From: Planctomycetota bacterium
GTDB taxonomy: Bacteria; Planctomycetota; Planctomycetia; Planctomycetales; Planctomycetaceae
NCBI GenBank assembly: GCA_027624335.1
Contig: JAQBWV010000022.1
Span: forward strand, 1 to 44,201
Direction of reading: 5' to 3'
Length of the DNA: 44,201 nucleotides
Below the pieces are notes generated by a model. That model had not been told where the DNA came from, searched no databases, and was given only the letters and a program-made list of their open reading frames with translations. Shown in pieces: positions 36,086 to 44,201 of the stretch. The first letter of the stretch is position 1. Every line of letters begins with the position of its first letter. The translations under genes and the position numbers were made by a program.

Positions 36086-37089
36086 GTGAACTCTCATCCA
36101 ACGAAGCCATCAGCATCACGGTTGAAGCGCGCGCTCACGGATGGCGAATCGATCATTATCTCGCTCGCCTCTACCCGAACTACAGTCGGGCGGCCTTTCA
36201 GCGGGCCATCAGTCAAGAGGCCGTTCTGCTCAACGGCCTGCCCGCGAAAACAGGTCGGCGGCTGCGAGTTAATGACACCCTGAGTGTCAAACTTCCTGCC
36301 GAGTCTGATTCGTCGCTTCCCGCAGAAGACATTCCGCTGGACATTCTGTTTGAAGACGACAGCCTGGTCGTCATCAACAAACACGCCGGAATGATCGTGC
36401 ATCCGGGACGAGGCAATTATCACGGAACGCTGGCGGGGGCTCTGCAGTTTCACTTTGACCAGCTCAGCGATATGGCCGGGCAACTGAGACCGGGCATCGT
36501 CCACCGCCTTGATCGCGACACAACCGGAGTCATCATTGTCGCCAAGGACAATCAGGTTCACAGTCGGCTAAGCAGCCAGTTCGAGAATCGTGAAGTCATC
36601 AAAGAGTACCGCGCACTCATCTGGGGTGGCCCGGATTTTGACTCCGACCTGATCGAAACTCACGTCTGTATCCACCAGGGGAAGCGGGAAAAAATGCAGG
36701 TCTGCCAACCCGGCGGCAAGTCTCGTGAAGCGACCACCTGGTACGAAGTCATCAAGCGGTTTCGCAAAGCCACTTACATCAGGCTGCTTCCTAAGACCGG
36801 GCGAACGCACCAGCTGCGGGTTCACATGAGCCATCTCGGACACCCGATTCTCGCGGACAGCCTGTACCGCGGGCAGTCGCAGGCAACGATGGCCGACCTC
36901 CATCCCAACAGCAGCGCCGACACCGAGAGCCCTGTTTTGATCCAGCGGCAGGCGCTGCACGCCATGCGTATCACCTTTCGTCATCCGCACAGTGGAAAAG
37001 AAATGACGATTGAGGCACCATTGCCCGCCGACATGCAAGCCACGCTCGACTATCTTGAGTCACTCGACGCTTGGTCATTCGACGAATGA
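36082..37089 (+). CDS. rluD: RluD/RluA-family 23S rRNA pseudouridine synthase
   Basis: 335 residues. An S4 RNA-binding domain at ~20-70 (WRIDHYLARLYPNYSRAAFQRAI) precedes the RluA catalytic domain, with the catalytic Asp144 in HRLDRDTTGVIIVAK, then EYRALIWG and the LLPKTGRTHQLRVHMSHLGHPILAD motif. It isomerises uridines in 23S rRNA, RluD being the closest assignment; the exact site cannot be told. Start ATG 36082 overlaps the preceding stop, giving translational coupling. Confidence 0.93.
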   Translation: MSELSSNEAISITVEARAHGWRIDHYLARLYPNYSRAAFQRAISQEAVLLNGLPAKTGRRLRVNDTLSVKLPAESDSSLPAEDIPLDILFEDDSLVVINKHAGMIVHPGRGNYHGTLAGALQFHFDQLSDMAGQLRPGIVHRLDRDTTGVIIVAKDNQVHSRLSSQFENREVIKEYRALIWGGPDFDSDLIETHVCIHQGKREKMQVCQPGGKSREATTWYEVIKRFRKATYIRLLPKTGRTHQLRVHMSHLGHPILADSLYRGQSQATMADLHPNSSADTESPVLIQRQALHAMRITFRHPHSGKEMTIEAPLPADMQATLDYLESLDAWSFDE

Positions 37090-37161
37090 CACATTCAAGG
37101 TTGAACGAATGGTTGCACGACAGGACGCTCAACCACTGACACAACTGCAAAGGCTGACCCC

Positions 37162-38037
37162 ATGAGACTCGCCAGGGTATCCCCATCGACCGGAGAAGTT
37201 GCCGTCGTCGCCGTCAACGACGCGGACGTATTGAGACTTGACCTGACTCAGGTTGAAAAGTGCCACAAACTGTCCGACATCCTGCATTCGAAAGATCCGG
37301 CAGGGCTCGCCAGGTTTCTGATCGATCCGAACGCCGCTCCGATTCCCATCGACGATGTCAGGTTTCTTGCGCCCATTGATCAGCAGGAAGTCTGGGCGGC
37401 GGGAGTCACCTACAAACGCAGCCAGATCGCCAGGATGGAAGAGTCCGATTCTGCCGCGTCCCATTACGACAAGGTCTACACCGCCGATCGGCCGGAACTG
37501 TTTTTCAAAGCGAACGCCGCTCGAGTATCCGGCCCTGGGCAGGTTGTTCGAGTCCGACATGACAGCAACTGGTCGGTCCCCGAACCTGAATTCACGCTCG
37601 TGATTTCGCCGCAGGGACACCTCGTCGGATACACGATCGGCAACGACATGTCAGCTCGTGATATCGAAGGTGAGAATCCGCTGTATCTACCTCAGGCCAA
37701 GGTCTACAACCAGTGCGCCGGACTGGGACCGTGCATTCAACTGGCAGAAGGCGATCTCGACAAAGTAGCCACGACGATCAGACTGAACATCGAACGAGCC
37801 GGCAAATCCGTCTTCAAAGGCGAGACCAACCTCGGGCAAATGGCGCGGGAATTTGAAGACCTGATTCGCTGGTTGACTCGTGAAAACGACATCCCGAACG
37901 GGGCGTTCATGATGACCGGGACCGGCATTGTTCCTCCCGACGACTTTACACTTCACGATGGCGACTCGGTCTCGATCGACATCGCTGGAATCGGCACGCT
38001 GACCAATCCCGTCGTCAAAGAGAGTTACCCCGAATAG
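37162..38037 (+). CDS. Fumarylacetoacetate hydrolase-family protein
   Basis: 291 residues with a short N-terminal domain ([18 protein letters not shown]) and a C-terminal FAH fold. The metal-binding set is visible: the Glu residues in [15 protein letters not shown] and the Asp in [35 protein letters not shown]. The GNDMSARD block is typical of sugar-acid-degrading members such as 2,4-diketo-3-deoxyfuconate or oxaloacetate-type hydrolases. The substrate cannot be assigned. It lies 72 bases after rluD on the same strand. Confidence 0.9.
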   Translation: MRLARVSPSTGEVAVVAVNDADVLRLDLTQVEKCHKLSDILHSKDPAGLARFLIDPNAAPIPIDDVRFLAPIDQQEVWAAGVTYKRSQIARMEESDSAASHYDKVYTADRPELFFKANAARVSGPGQVVRVRHDSNWSVPEPEFTLVISPQGHLVGYTIGNDMSARDIEGENPLYLPQAKVYNQCAGLGPCIQLAEGDLDKVATTIRLNIERAGKSVFKGETNLGQMAREFEDLIRWLTRENDIPNGAFMMTGTGIVPPDDFTLHDGDSVSIDIAGIGTLTNPVVKESYPE

Positions 38038-38092
38038 TCTCGGACACTCACGTCGCTCAGTTTCTTAATAATCGGATTCACCGGACGCCGTC

Positions 38093-39310
38093 ATGTCGAA
38101 GTCTCTGCGTTGCGCCACTTTTTCAGTAGCCGCCCTGCTCTCTTCAGGCGTTCTACAGGCCGAGTCCGGTCAGCCGTTCCGTTTCGCTGATGGTGACCGA
38201 GTGGTTCTGCTGGGCGACACGTTTTTCGAACGTGCTCAACGATACGGATGGCTCGAAACGGCGCTCCAGCGGCGGTTTCCAAATGAGAATCTCCAGTTCC
38301 GGAACCTCGGCTGGAGCGGCGACACTGTCTTCGCCGAATCGCGAGGCATCTTCGATCCGCCGGCAACAGGCTACGCACGAATGCTGGAGCAGATTCGCGA
38401 CCTGAAACCAACGGTCATTCTTTTGAACTATGGCGGCAATGAATCATTCAACGGGCCTGACTATCGCGACACGTTCATCCGGCAGTACGACAAGCTCCTC
38501 GACGATCTATCCTCGACGAAAGCCCGCGTGGTGCTGGTGTCGCCGTTGCCGCTGGTCGACGCAGGCTCGCCTCTCCCGAAGCCGGCAGGACAGAATTTGA
38601 TTCGCAAACAATTCGTCAATGCGGTACAGAAACTGGCGAAAGATCGCACGCTCCATTTTGTCGACATGTGGAGCCCCATCGAGCAACATCTGGACGACTT
38701 CGGATCTGATTTCCTGACCCCGGACGGAATCCACCTGACGGGTTACGGCTACAGCATCGTGTCGACCATCCTGGCCAGAACTCTGGCAGGCGACCCGGTA
38801 TCGATGACACCGCAAGTAAAACTCGGCAACACGGCAGCAGAATTCGACGGTTACGGAATTCAGCAGGATGACTACGAAGCCAGTGCTTCAAGCCGAAGGC
38901 TCCAGGCGACGCTGTCGGAGAACTCAGCAACAATCGGCATTCGAATTTCAGCTGACCAGCTGAACCCTGGAAAGTACGAACTGCGATCGAACGACGAGTT
39001 TTGCTGCGAATTGACCAGCGACCAACTGAACCGGTCGGCGCTGTCGGACCACGGTTCGATAGCCATGCTCGACGTTGAGGAGCTACGGCAGACAATCGTT
39101 CAGAAGAACGAGATGTACTTCTATCGCTGGCGTCCACAGAACGTCACTTACCTGTTCCTGTTTCGAAAACACGAGCAGGGCAACAATGCCAAAGAGGTCG
39201 ACGAGTTTCTTCCGATTATTGCACGACTTGAAACACGCATCCATGAGCTGAAAAGTCAACCTCGGAAGCTCAACATCGAGATCGTCGCAAAGCCTCCTGC
39301 CGGCAACTGA
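38093..39310 (+). CDS. SGNH/GDSL-type hydrolase with GDT motif
   Basis: 405 residues with a signal peptide (LRCATFSVAALLSSGVLQA). Block I is VLLGDTFFERAQ, so the nucleophilic Ser of GDSL is replaced by Thr43. Block II Gly is in LGWSGDT, block III is NYGGNE and block V is TPDGIHLTGYGY with the catalytic Asp and His. The rest (~230-405) is a beta-rich extension. Thr for Ser is seen in other planctomycete members, where activity is not established. It would act outside the cytoplasm on esters or glycans. It sits alone after the FAH gene. Confidence 0.85.
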   Translation: MSKSLRCATFSVAALLSSGVLQAESGQPFRFADGDRVVLLGDTFFERAQRYGWLETALQRRFPNENLQFRNLGWSGDTVFAESRGIFDPPATGYARMLEQIRDLKPTVILLNYGGNESFNGPDYRDTFIRQYDKLLDDLSSTKARVVLVSPLPLVDAGSPLPKPAGQNLIRKQFVNAVQKLAKDRTLHFVDMWSPIEQHLDDFGSDFLTPDGIHLTGYGYSIVSTILARTLAGDPVSMTPQVKLGNTAAEFDGYGIQQDDYEASASSRRLQATLSENSATIGIRISADQLNPGKYELRSNDEFCCELTSDQLNRSALSDHGSIAMLDVEELRQTIVQKNEMYFYRWRPQNVTYLFLFRKHEQGNNAKEVDEFLPIIARLETRIHELKSQPRKLNIEIVAKPPAGN

Positions 39311-39465
39311 TCAGCTCGGAAACATGCAAACTGAAACTGTCTCGTTGACGTGGAAACTGCAGTATCGATCTCAGACAACTCGCTCGCGATTCTCGCGTTC
39401 ACCTCAAGGTCACACCGTCCAACTAACAACACAAACCGCCGACAGATTCCGGAAGCACACTTCTA

Positions 39466-40251
39466 ATGATTGATCGCACGGAAATTTTTCCAAACGTCAT
39501 CGAAATGAACTATCAGGCACGCAAGCGACTGGGCTGCTGCGTCTACCTGGTCTTCGACGGCTCCGACTGGATGCTGATCGACATCGGCTATGCAGACACC
39601 GTCGCAGAGATCATCGAACTGATCCGCCAAATGGACTTTTCGCTGGCTAACTGTAAGTACCTCGTCGCGACACACGCAGACGTCGACCACATCCAGGGGC
39701 TGAGCAGGGCCAGCGAACTGCTGCCGGGAGCCGAAACGGTCGGACATCCCGAGTCCGCGCGTCTGCTCAAAGAAGGCGACCGCATTGTCACTTACGCAGA
39801 GATCTCTGCGCAGAACATTTCCATCGACCTGCCGATCCTGACGCTGGACCGTTCAATCAACGAAGGCGACCAGCTCGTGCTGGGTTCGAAGTCACTCGAG
39901 GTCTGGCACACACCCGGACACACGGAAGGCATGCTGTCGTTCCGCCTCGGTAACCTGCTCTTCTGTGCGGACAACATTTATCGAGATGGCTGCGTGGGCA
40001 ACATTGACGCTCACCACGGTTCAGATATCCCATCCTTCATCGAATCGTTGACGCGAATCCGGAACAGCGATATCGAATGGCTCCTGCCGAGTCACGGTCC
40101 GCCGTTTCGAAAAGACAACGCGCAGCTGGACTCGACCATCGCTCGGCTGGACGGATATCAGCACATGGCGGATTTTGGAACCTGTGCCGTCGACTGGCCA
40201 TTGCTCGACGAATGGGAAGACGAAGTCGCGCGAGGCGTGCTGCCTCAATAG
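39466..40251 (+). CDS. Metallo-beta-lactamase-fold hydrolase
   Basis: 261 residues, no signal peptide. The metal centre is unusual: the first motif is [12 protein letters not shown] (His70, Asp72, Asp74, His75), with Asp where the family has the second His of HxHxDH. Further ligands are His148 and His152 ([11 protein letters not shown]), Asp169 (FCADN) and His210 (LLPSHGPP). The general shape is like MBL-fold thioesterase/glyoxalase-II-like proteins. Substrate unknown. It ends facing the prenyltransferase-like gene. Confidence 0.88.
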   Translation: MIDRTEIFPNVIEMNYQARKRLGCCVYLVFDGSDWMLIDIGYADTVAEIIELIRQMDFSLANCKYLVATHADVDHIQGLSRASELLPGAETVGHPESARLLKEGDRIVTYAEISAQNISIDLPILTLDRSINEGDQLVLGSKSLEVWHTPGHTEGMLSFRLGNLLFCADNIYRDGCVGNIDAHHGSDIPSFIESLTRIRNSDIEWLLPSHGPPFRKDNAQLDSTIARLDGYQHMADFGTCAVDWPLLDEWEDEVARGVLPQ

Positions 40252-40387
40252 CCACTTCTCCCCGCACGGCAAATCGCCAGTCAGGAACGTGACGCGAACA
40301 ACTTGCCGAGGCCACGCACGACACCAATTCGGGAAGTTAATCCGAACACGGTCACTTGCTCCACGCTGGTTGGACCGCCGACTGCGA

Positions 40388-41419
40388 TCATCGCTGGTAG
40401 ATTGGCAGGAATCCGTTGTCGAGCTGAAGGATCGTCGCATTGATGGCGGTCTGGTAGACCTCGCCAATATGCCCTTCCTTCCAGGCTCCGGATGCGGACT
40501 GCTTACGCAGAATCTCTTTGCTAACCGAGTCGAAGTATTTGTTCCAGACTTCGTCTCCGAGTCGATACTTCACTTGCGAATAGTAGTAGTGCGTGTAGTG
40601 CCAGTGTCCAAAGAATTGCGATGCCGCTTGCGCCTTATCAATGTTCAACTCACAGTACTTCATCATCTTCGCAACGCTGTCTGATTCGTACTCGCCCGCG
40701 TTGAACATGGCCGCAACTGCCGCGGCTGTAATCGGAGGCCGAGCACCACCGCCGCGAATGCTGTACTGGACGCCGCCTTCCGGTGTTGTGCAGTCCTGGA
40801 TGTACTTGATGGCCTTCTCAATGACCTCGGTGGGGACCGCAATCCCCGCGTTGCGACAGGCCCGCAATCCCTGCACCTGCGTGATGCAGGTAGAACCTTC
40901 ATCGAAATTTGGCTGGTCCTTGGCAGAGACATATCCCCACCCGCCGCGACTCGTCTGAGCCTGAGCACTGAAAGTAACCGCTCGCGTGAGCACCTTCTTC
41001 AATTCCTCGCGACGCTCAACGTCTTCTTCTTCTCCGAAGACCTGCGAGAGAAACAGCATCGAGAATCCATGTCCGTACGTATAGTGATAGTCTTCCTTGA
41101 AACCGATCAAGCCGTTCGGACGCGACATTTCCACGAGATAGTCCACCGCCAGTCGAATATTTCGGGCATAGCGTCCTCGAGTCGTTGTGGATCCCTCGCA
41201 CAGCAGAGCGTTGGCCGCCAGAGCCGTCATGGCAACGCGATACTGCCCGCCGTTCGCTTCCCAATAGCCCTGCCGCCGCTGTTCCCTGGAAAGGAAATCC
41301 AGCGCCCGGTTTACCGACTGCACGACACGGGGATCCTTCTTACGCTTCGCGGCTTCAACCGAATTCTCACAGACACACAGACACAGTGTCAGCAGAATCA
41401 GAATTGTCATTCGACTCAT
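40388..41419 (-). CDS. Secreted prenyltransferase/squalene-cyclase-like repeat protein
   Basis: 343 residues from ATG 41419; the open frame reaches a GTG at 41659, but the signal peptide (MTILILLTLCLCVCENSVEA) begins at this ATG. The mature protein consists of alpha-alpha barrel repeats of the squalene cyclase/prenyltransferase type: ALDFLSREQRRQGYWEANGGQYRVAMTALAANALL, QAQTSRGGWGYVSAKDQPNFDEGSTCITQVQGLRAC, DCTTPEGGVQYSIRGGG and ASGAWKEGHIGEVYQTAINATILQL. No DXDD cyclase motif is seen, so it is likely non-catalytic or an unknown enzyme, as for many planctomycete relatives. Confidence 0.88.
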   Translation of the reverse strand: MSRMTILILLTLCLCVCENSVEAAKRKKDPRVVQSVNRALDFLSREQRRQGYWEANGGQYRVAMTALAANALLCEGSTTTRGRYARNIRLAVDYLVEMSRPNGLIGFKEDYHYTYGHGFSMLFLSQVFGEEEDVERREELKKVLTRAVTFSAQAQTSRGGWGYVSAKDQPNFDEGSTCITQVQGLRACRNAGIAVPTEVIEKAIKYIQDCTTPEGGVQYSIRGGGARPPITAAAVAAMFNAGEYESDSVAKMMKYCELNIDKAQAASQFFGHWHYTHYYYSQVKYRLGDEVWNKYFDSVSKEILRKQSASGAWKEGHIGEVYQTAINATILQLDNGFLPIYQR

Positions 41420-41607
41420 GGCGAACTCCACAACATTGCGGCAATGATTGAACGTGACCAGCTTAAGGACGATTGGACGGACGCGACAAGCTCGCCTGAA
41501 CCAGTACTCAACAGATGACCGTGGTAATCCCAACATTTCAGTGACCGCTGAGAGAAAAGAAAAGCGAACCCCGAGCGTCAATCCGCGCCTGCGATTGTGC
41601 AGACACA

Positions 41608-42182
41608 TTGAAATCCGCTGAGTGCCATCGCCTTCTGACGCTGGACTTGCACAGCTCACAGACCTTGGGATGCTCTCAACGCCCGGTCGCCCCTCCCTAC
41701 GGACGAGCCGTCATCTGTCAGTTGATTCAGCCGCTCGAAATTTCACATGTTGTAGTCTGCAGTCCCGATTTCGGATTTGCGGAAGACGCTGTTGAACTCG
41801 GAAAGATCCGAAGAATGTCCAACAGCCATCGGCCTAAACCTAAACATTCAAGCCGACCACACAGAAACCGTCACGGTTCACGAGACCATCGGCGACGTGA
41901 AAGATCGAAACGTCGCGATCGTCGACGACTTCACGATCACAGGCCGGACGCTCATCACAATGGCACACGCCTTGAAGGAACGTGGAGTCAGGAACGTCTA
42001 CGCAGCCGTCACACACAGAGCCCTTTCGAACGGCACTACTGAGCGAATTGACAAAAGCTGCAAAAGTAAAGATGTTCATGACCGACACGATCGAGCCACT
42101 CGAAGAACCACTTTCAGGCAACCTTGAAGTCATCCAAATAGCTCCGATCTTCACTCAGGCAATTCGAACACATCAGCGTTAA
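41608..42182 (+). pseudogene. prs: Frameshifted remnant of a ribose-phosphate pyrophosphokinase
   Basis: Three frames together spell the middle and end of PRPP synthetase. Frame 1 has HRLLTLDLHSSQTLG and ISHVVVCSPDFGFAEDAVELGKI (the VVSPD strand). Frame 2 has HETIGDVKDRNVAIVDDFTITGRTLITMAHALKERGVRNVYAAVTHRALSNG with the PRPP-binding VDDxxxTG loop. Frame 3 has ELTKAAKVKMFMTDTIEPL and LEVIQIAPIFTQAI. At least two frameshifts, near 41815 and 42035, break the frame, and the N-terminal third is missing. It lies just before tRNA-Pro(CGG), so insertion and loss at the island border may have destroyed it. The functional copy should be elsewhere. Confidence 0.88.
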
Positions 42183-42309
42183 CCAACTGTTTGGCGGCCA
42201 TCAATGCCCACCAGACAGGCAGAATTCCAAGCATCGGTCGCGATTATTTCAAAGCGGTAATTTCGGGAGGCGTTGACCGCCACATCCACCCCGCTAAAAT
42301 CCGCTACTC

Positions 42310-44037
42310 CTACGGGATGTGGCTCAGCTTGGTAGAGCGCTGCGTTCGGGACGCAGAGGTCGCAGGTTCAAATCCTGTCATCCCGACCTCTGAAGCCTTG
42401 TCAGAAAACCCTTCTGATAAGGCTTTTTTCGTAGGTTTCATGCTTGTTTCGGAGTTATCAAGGCTGCACGTCGAGTCGCCAAAGTCACCCGTCAAAATGA
42501 CAGTGGATGACTCAGATAGCCCACTTTGGACCGTGGCTGGGGGAAGTTTTGGGGGAAGTTTTAATTCACTGCCAGTTGCCAGCGTCATTTCGCCAGGCCC
42601 CACACAGGACAACGTCGAAGAAAACGTCGGCAGTGAATCGAGAGCACCGGCCACATTCAGCAGCCTCGCGTCTGTGTAAGTCGACATCGTCAATCGGATA
42701 TCTGAGTGCCTCATGATCTCCTGAGCCGTTCTCGGTGCGACTCCAGCTTTGTTGAGCATGGTGGCCAAAGTCATTCGCATGGCGTGAACGTCAACGGCTC
42801 TACCTCGATCATCAACCTTGGGGATGCCGGCAACTTTCAGATCGCGATTGAGCACTCGGAGAATGCTCGCAGGCACAGAGAACAATGGCAGTGCGTAGAA
42901 CTCGGCAGGTGTCCCACTGAACGATGCCCGCTTGTCAGCAACCCACTGCCGGAGTTCGTCAACGAGATCGCCACGTAACGCAATCTCTGACCCCTGGCCG
43001 TTTTTCTCGTCACGAGCTTTCAGCACAGCGAACGGCGTCGATCCGTCGAGTTCAAGTGAACCAATTGTCAGAGAAGCAAGTTCGCCTCGGCGTAGTCCAG
43101 TTAAAACGAATGTTCGATACACCAGAGCACGCTCACGGCCTCTCTGATCAAGTTTACGAGCAAAGTCTGGATTGTTGGCCAGACGCTCTCGTGCCGTCGA
43201 TACAGCGGCTTCCAGCGTGCCAAACGTCAATGGTGCCGCTTTCCAATTGTTGCGTCCTCGTGCTGTACCGGAGCCTTCTCGTCGCACTGTATCACGACCA
43301 TACTCGGCCAGTGGCCGAAGGCGGGCTACGTGCAGTAGTAGTCCGAGTTCCGGCTCAGTCAACGCTCGACGCTGTCGACGCCGATCCGCTTTAGCGTTGG
43401 CTCTTGGCACATCATCGAAGGGACTCAATGTCAGGCGTCCTGTGCGGACACACCAGTTCGCAAATCCGATCAACTCTGCCCGGTACTCATTTCGGGTGCC
43501 CGCTCCCATGCCGACGGATAACTGCTGGCCCAGCCACCGAGTCAACGGCTCACCAGACAAGTCCGATAGTCGTCGGAACCCACATTCGTCGGCCAGACGC
43601 CTCAGGCGAGAGTCTGTGTTTCGAATTCGCGTCTCGTTCAACTCCTGGGTAACCCGGTGTTCGCGGTACGCTTCGAAATGGCGAATGATTGGCGTCGAGG
43701 CGTGATCCGCAATCGAATCCTGAGCAACTGAGATAACACCAGAGCGAACCAGCTCAGCTCGACGCTCAAGGTCCGTCAGCATCGTCTGAGCGGCTCCCCG
43801 GTCTCTGCAACCGGTCGCCACCTCTCGAATGACTCCAGAGCCATCACGGTACTTGGCGAGCCATTTTCCAGAGTCGACCGATACACGCAACGAACCATCG
43901 CTGGCTTCGGTGACGGGCGAAGTGCGAACCTTGCCTTTGCCGTCCTTCCACCTGGCGAACTGCTGACCCTTCTTAACGAAAAGCTCAGCATGTGCAGGCA
44001 GCGGTTTCATATATGATTTCTTCCGGAGACTTCCCAT
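42310..44037 (-). CDS. Full-length tyrosine site-specific integrase
   Basis: 575 residues from ATG 44037. The N-terminal ~110 are basic and arm-binding-like, ~115-210 core-binding (EAYREHRVT through CVRTG), then the catalytic domain: Arg316 (TGLRRGELASL), His418-Arg421 (VDVHAMRMTL), His444 (MRHSD) and Tyr454 (STYTDARL). Box II has Met422 where His or Lys is usual (HxxRH). About 110 residues of tail follow; the last ~25 (MTGFEPATSASRTQRSTKLSHIP) are antisense to tRNA-Pro, so the gene reads through the tRNA. It is homologous to the remnant at 13409-14140. It probably integrates its element into tRNA-Pro(CGG). Confidence 0.93.
   Translation of the reverse strand: MGSLRKKSYMKPLPAHAELFVKKGQQFARWKDGKGKVRTSPVTEASDGSLRVSVDSGKWLAKYRDGSGVIREVATGCRDRGAAQTMLTDLERRAELVRSGVISVAQDSIADHASTPIIRHFEAYREHRVTQELNETRIRNTDSRLRRLADECGFRRLSDLSGEPLTRWLGQQLSVGMGAGTRNEYRAELIGFANWCVRTGRLTLSPFDDVPRANAKADRRRQRRALTEPELGLLLHVARLRPLAEYGRDTVRREGSGTARGRNNWKAAPLTFGTLEAAVSTARERLANNPDFARKLDQRGRERALVYRTFVLTGLRRGELASLTIGSLELDGSTPFAVLKARDEKNGQGSEIALRGDLVDELRQWVADKRASFSGTPAEFYALPLFSVPASILRVLNRDLKVAGIPKVDDRGRAVDVHAMRMTLATMLNKAGVAPRTAQEIMRHSDIRLTMSTYTDARLLNVAGALDSLPTFSSTLSCVGPGEMTLATGSELKLPPKLPPATVQSGLSESSTVILTGDFGDSTCSLDNSETSMKPTKKALSEGFSDKASEVGMTGFEPATSASRTQRSTKLSHIP
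42313..42386 (+). tRNA. tRNA-Pro (anticodon CGG)
   Basis: 74-base cloverleaf: acceptor CGGGATG/CATCCCG, D-arm GCTC...GAGC, anticodon stem CTGCG/CGCAG around TTCGGGA giving CGG at 34-36, T-arm with TTCAAAT, discriminator A. Its 5' half is nearly identical to tRNA-Pro(UGG) at 14078-14151. The integrase at 42310-44037 abuts its 3' end, so this is the probable attB. Confidence 0.95.
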
Positions 44038-44040
44038 CGG

Positions 44041-44201
44041 TCAGTTCCCTTTCCGTTTGACTGTCGGCTTCAGCTCAAGACCAAAATACGTCGCCAATTC
44101 GTCGGCCTTGCTGAGTAAAAGGCTCTGCTCACCGCGTGCAAACGGCATCAGGCTCTGTCTCACGATGCCAGTCTCACGTTCGATCGATCGAAAGGTCTCG
44201 C
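44041..44201 (-). CDS. HTH-type regulator or excisionase-like protein, C-terminal part
   Basis: The last 52 residues are visible and continue beyond the window edge. RSIERETGIVRQSLMPFARGEQSLLLSKADELATYFGLEL resembles the helix-turn-helix of XRE-family regulators. The stop is 3 bases before the integrase ATG, so the two are probably cotranscribed. In such elements the gene before the integrase is often a regulator or excisionase. Confidence 0.7.
   Translation of the reverse strand, partial: ETFRSIERETGIVRQSLMPFARGEQSLLLSKADELATYFGLELKPTVKRKGN

Noticed and set aside
42191..42679. 162-residue frame covering tRNA-Pro(CGG)
   Set aside because: It is the sense reading of the tRNA and the antisense of the integrase tail.

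Overview
The window looks like a chromosomal piece from a planctomycete (Planctomycetota), genus not determined. The evidence is gene content: a DUF1592/DUF1588-type cytochrome c protein paired with a DUF1552 protein, a PknB-type kinase with TPR-like tail, a planctomycete-style SGNH hydrolase with a GDT motif, WD40 and carboxypeptidase-regulatory-like secreted proteins, and many short palindromic intergenic repeats. No rRNA is present to confirm the taxonomy.

Left part, 1-14.1 kb: a type I-G (formerly I-U) CRISPR-Cas locus, transcribed leftwards. In transcription order it has a WYL/HTH regulator (broken by one in-frame TAG), csb1 (cas7), csb2 (cas5-cas6), cas3 fused to a Csb3/Cas8u-like C-terminal domain, a cas4-cas1 fusion, cas2, a leader-like spacer region and a short array of five identical 36-bp repeats. 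A VapBC toxin-antitoxin pair on the opposite strand sits between csb2 and cas3, so cas3 must have its own promoter, facing that of vapB. The locus is bordered on the right by a decayed tyrosine integrase whose 3' end runs antisense into tRNA-Pro(UGG), so the CRISPR-Cas locus probably lies on an old tRNA-integrated island.

Middle part, 14.4-41.4 kb: core-like genes. They include an outer-membrane-type protein, a Ser/Thr kinase, hslVU protease, a WD40 protein, the DUF1552/DUF1592 pair with a ParDE-like toxin-antitoxin between them, RNase D, a large VWA-like membrane protein, a cyclophilin, a cupin, a TPR membrane protein overlapping an RluD-type pseudouridine synthase, an FAH-family enzyme, an SGNH hydrolase, a metallo-beta-lactamase-fold protein and a prenyltransferase/squalene-cyclase-like protein. 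Intergenic gaps carry two families of REP/REPIN-like palindromic pairs.

Right part, 41.6-44.2 kb: a frameshifted PRPP-synthetase remnant, tRNA-Pro(CGG), and a full-length tyrosine integrase whose C-terminus is again read antisense through the tRNA, followed by the end of an HTH regulator. This looks like the left edge of a second island. Two related integrases thus use two proline tRNA isoacceptors about 28 kb apart, and the island-facing side is the tRNA 3' end in both.

The most notable system is the CRISPR island as a whole: effector helicase-nuclease physically joined to the putative large subunit, an embedded addiction module sharing the cas3 promoter region, a 13-bp-arm inverted repeat just upstream of the csb1 -10 element, and a regulator split by an amber codon.
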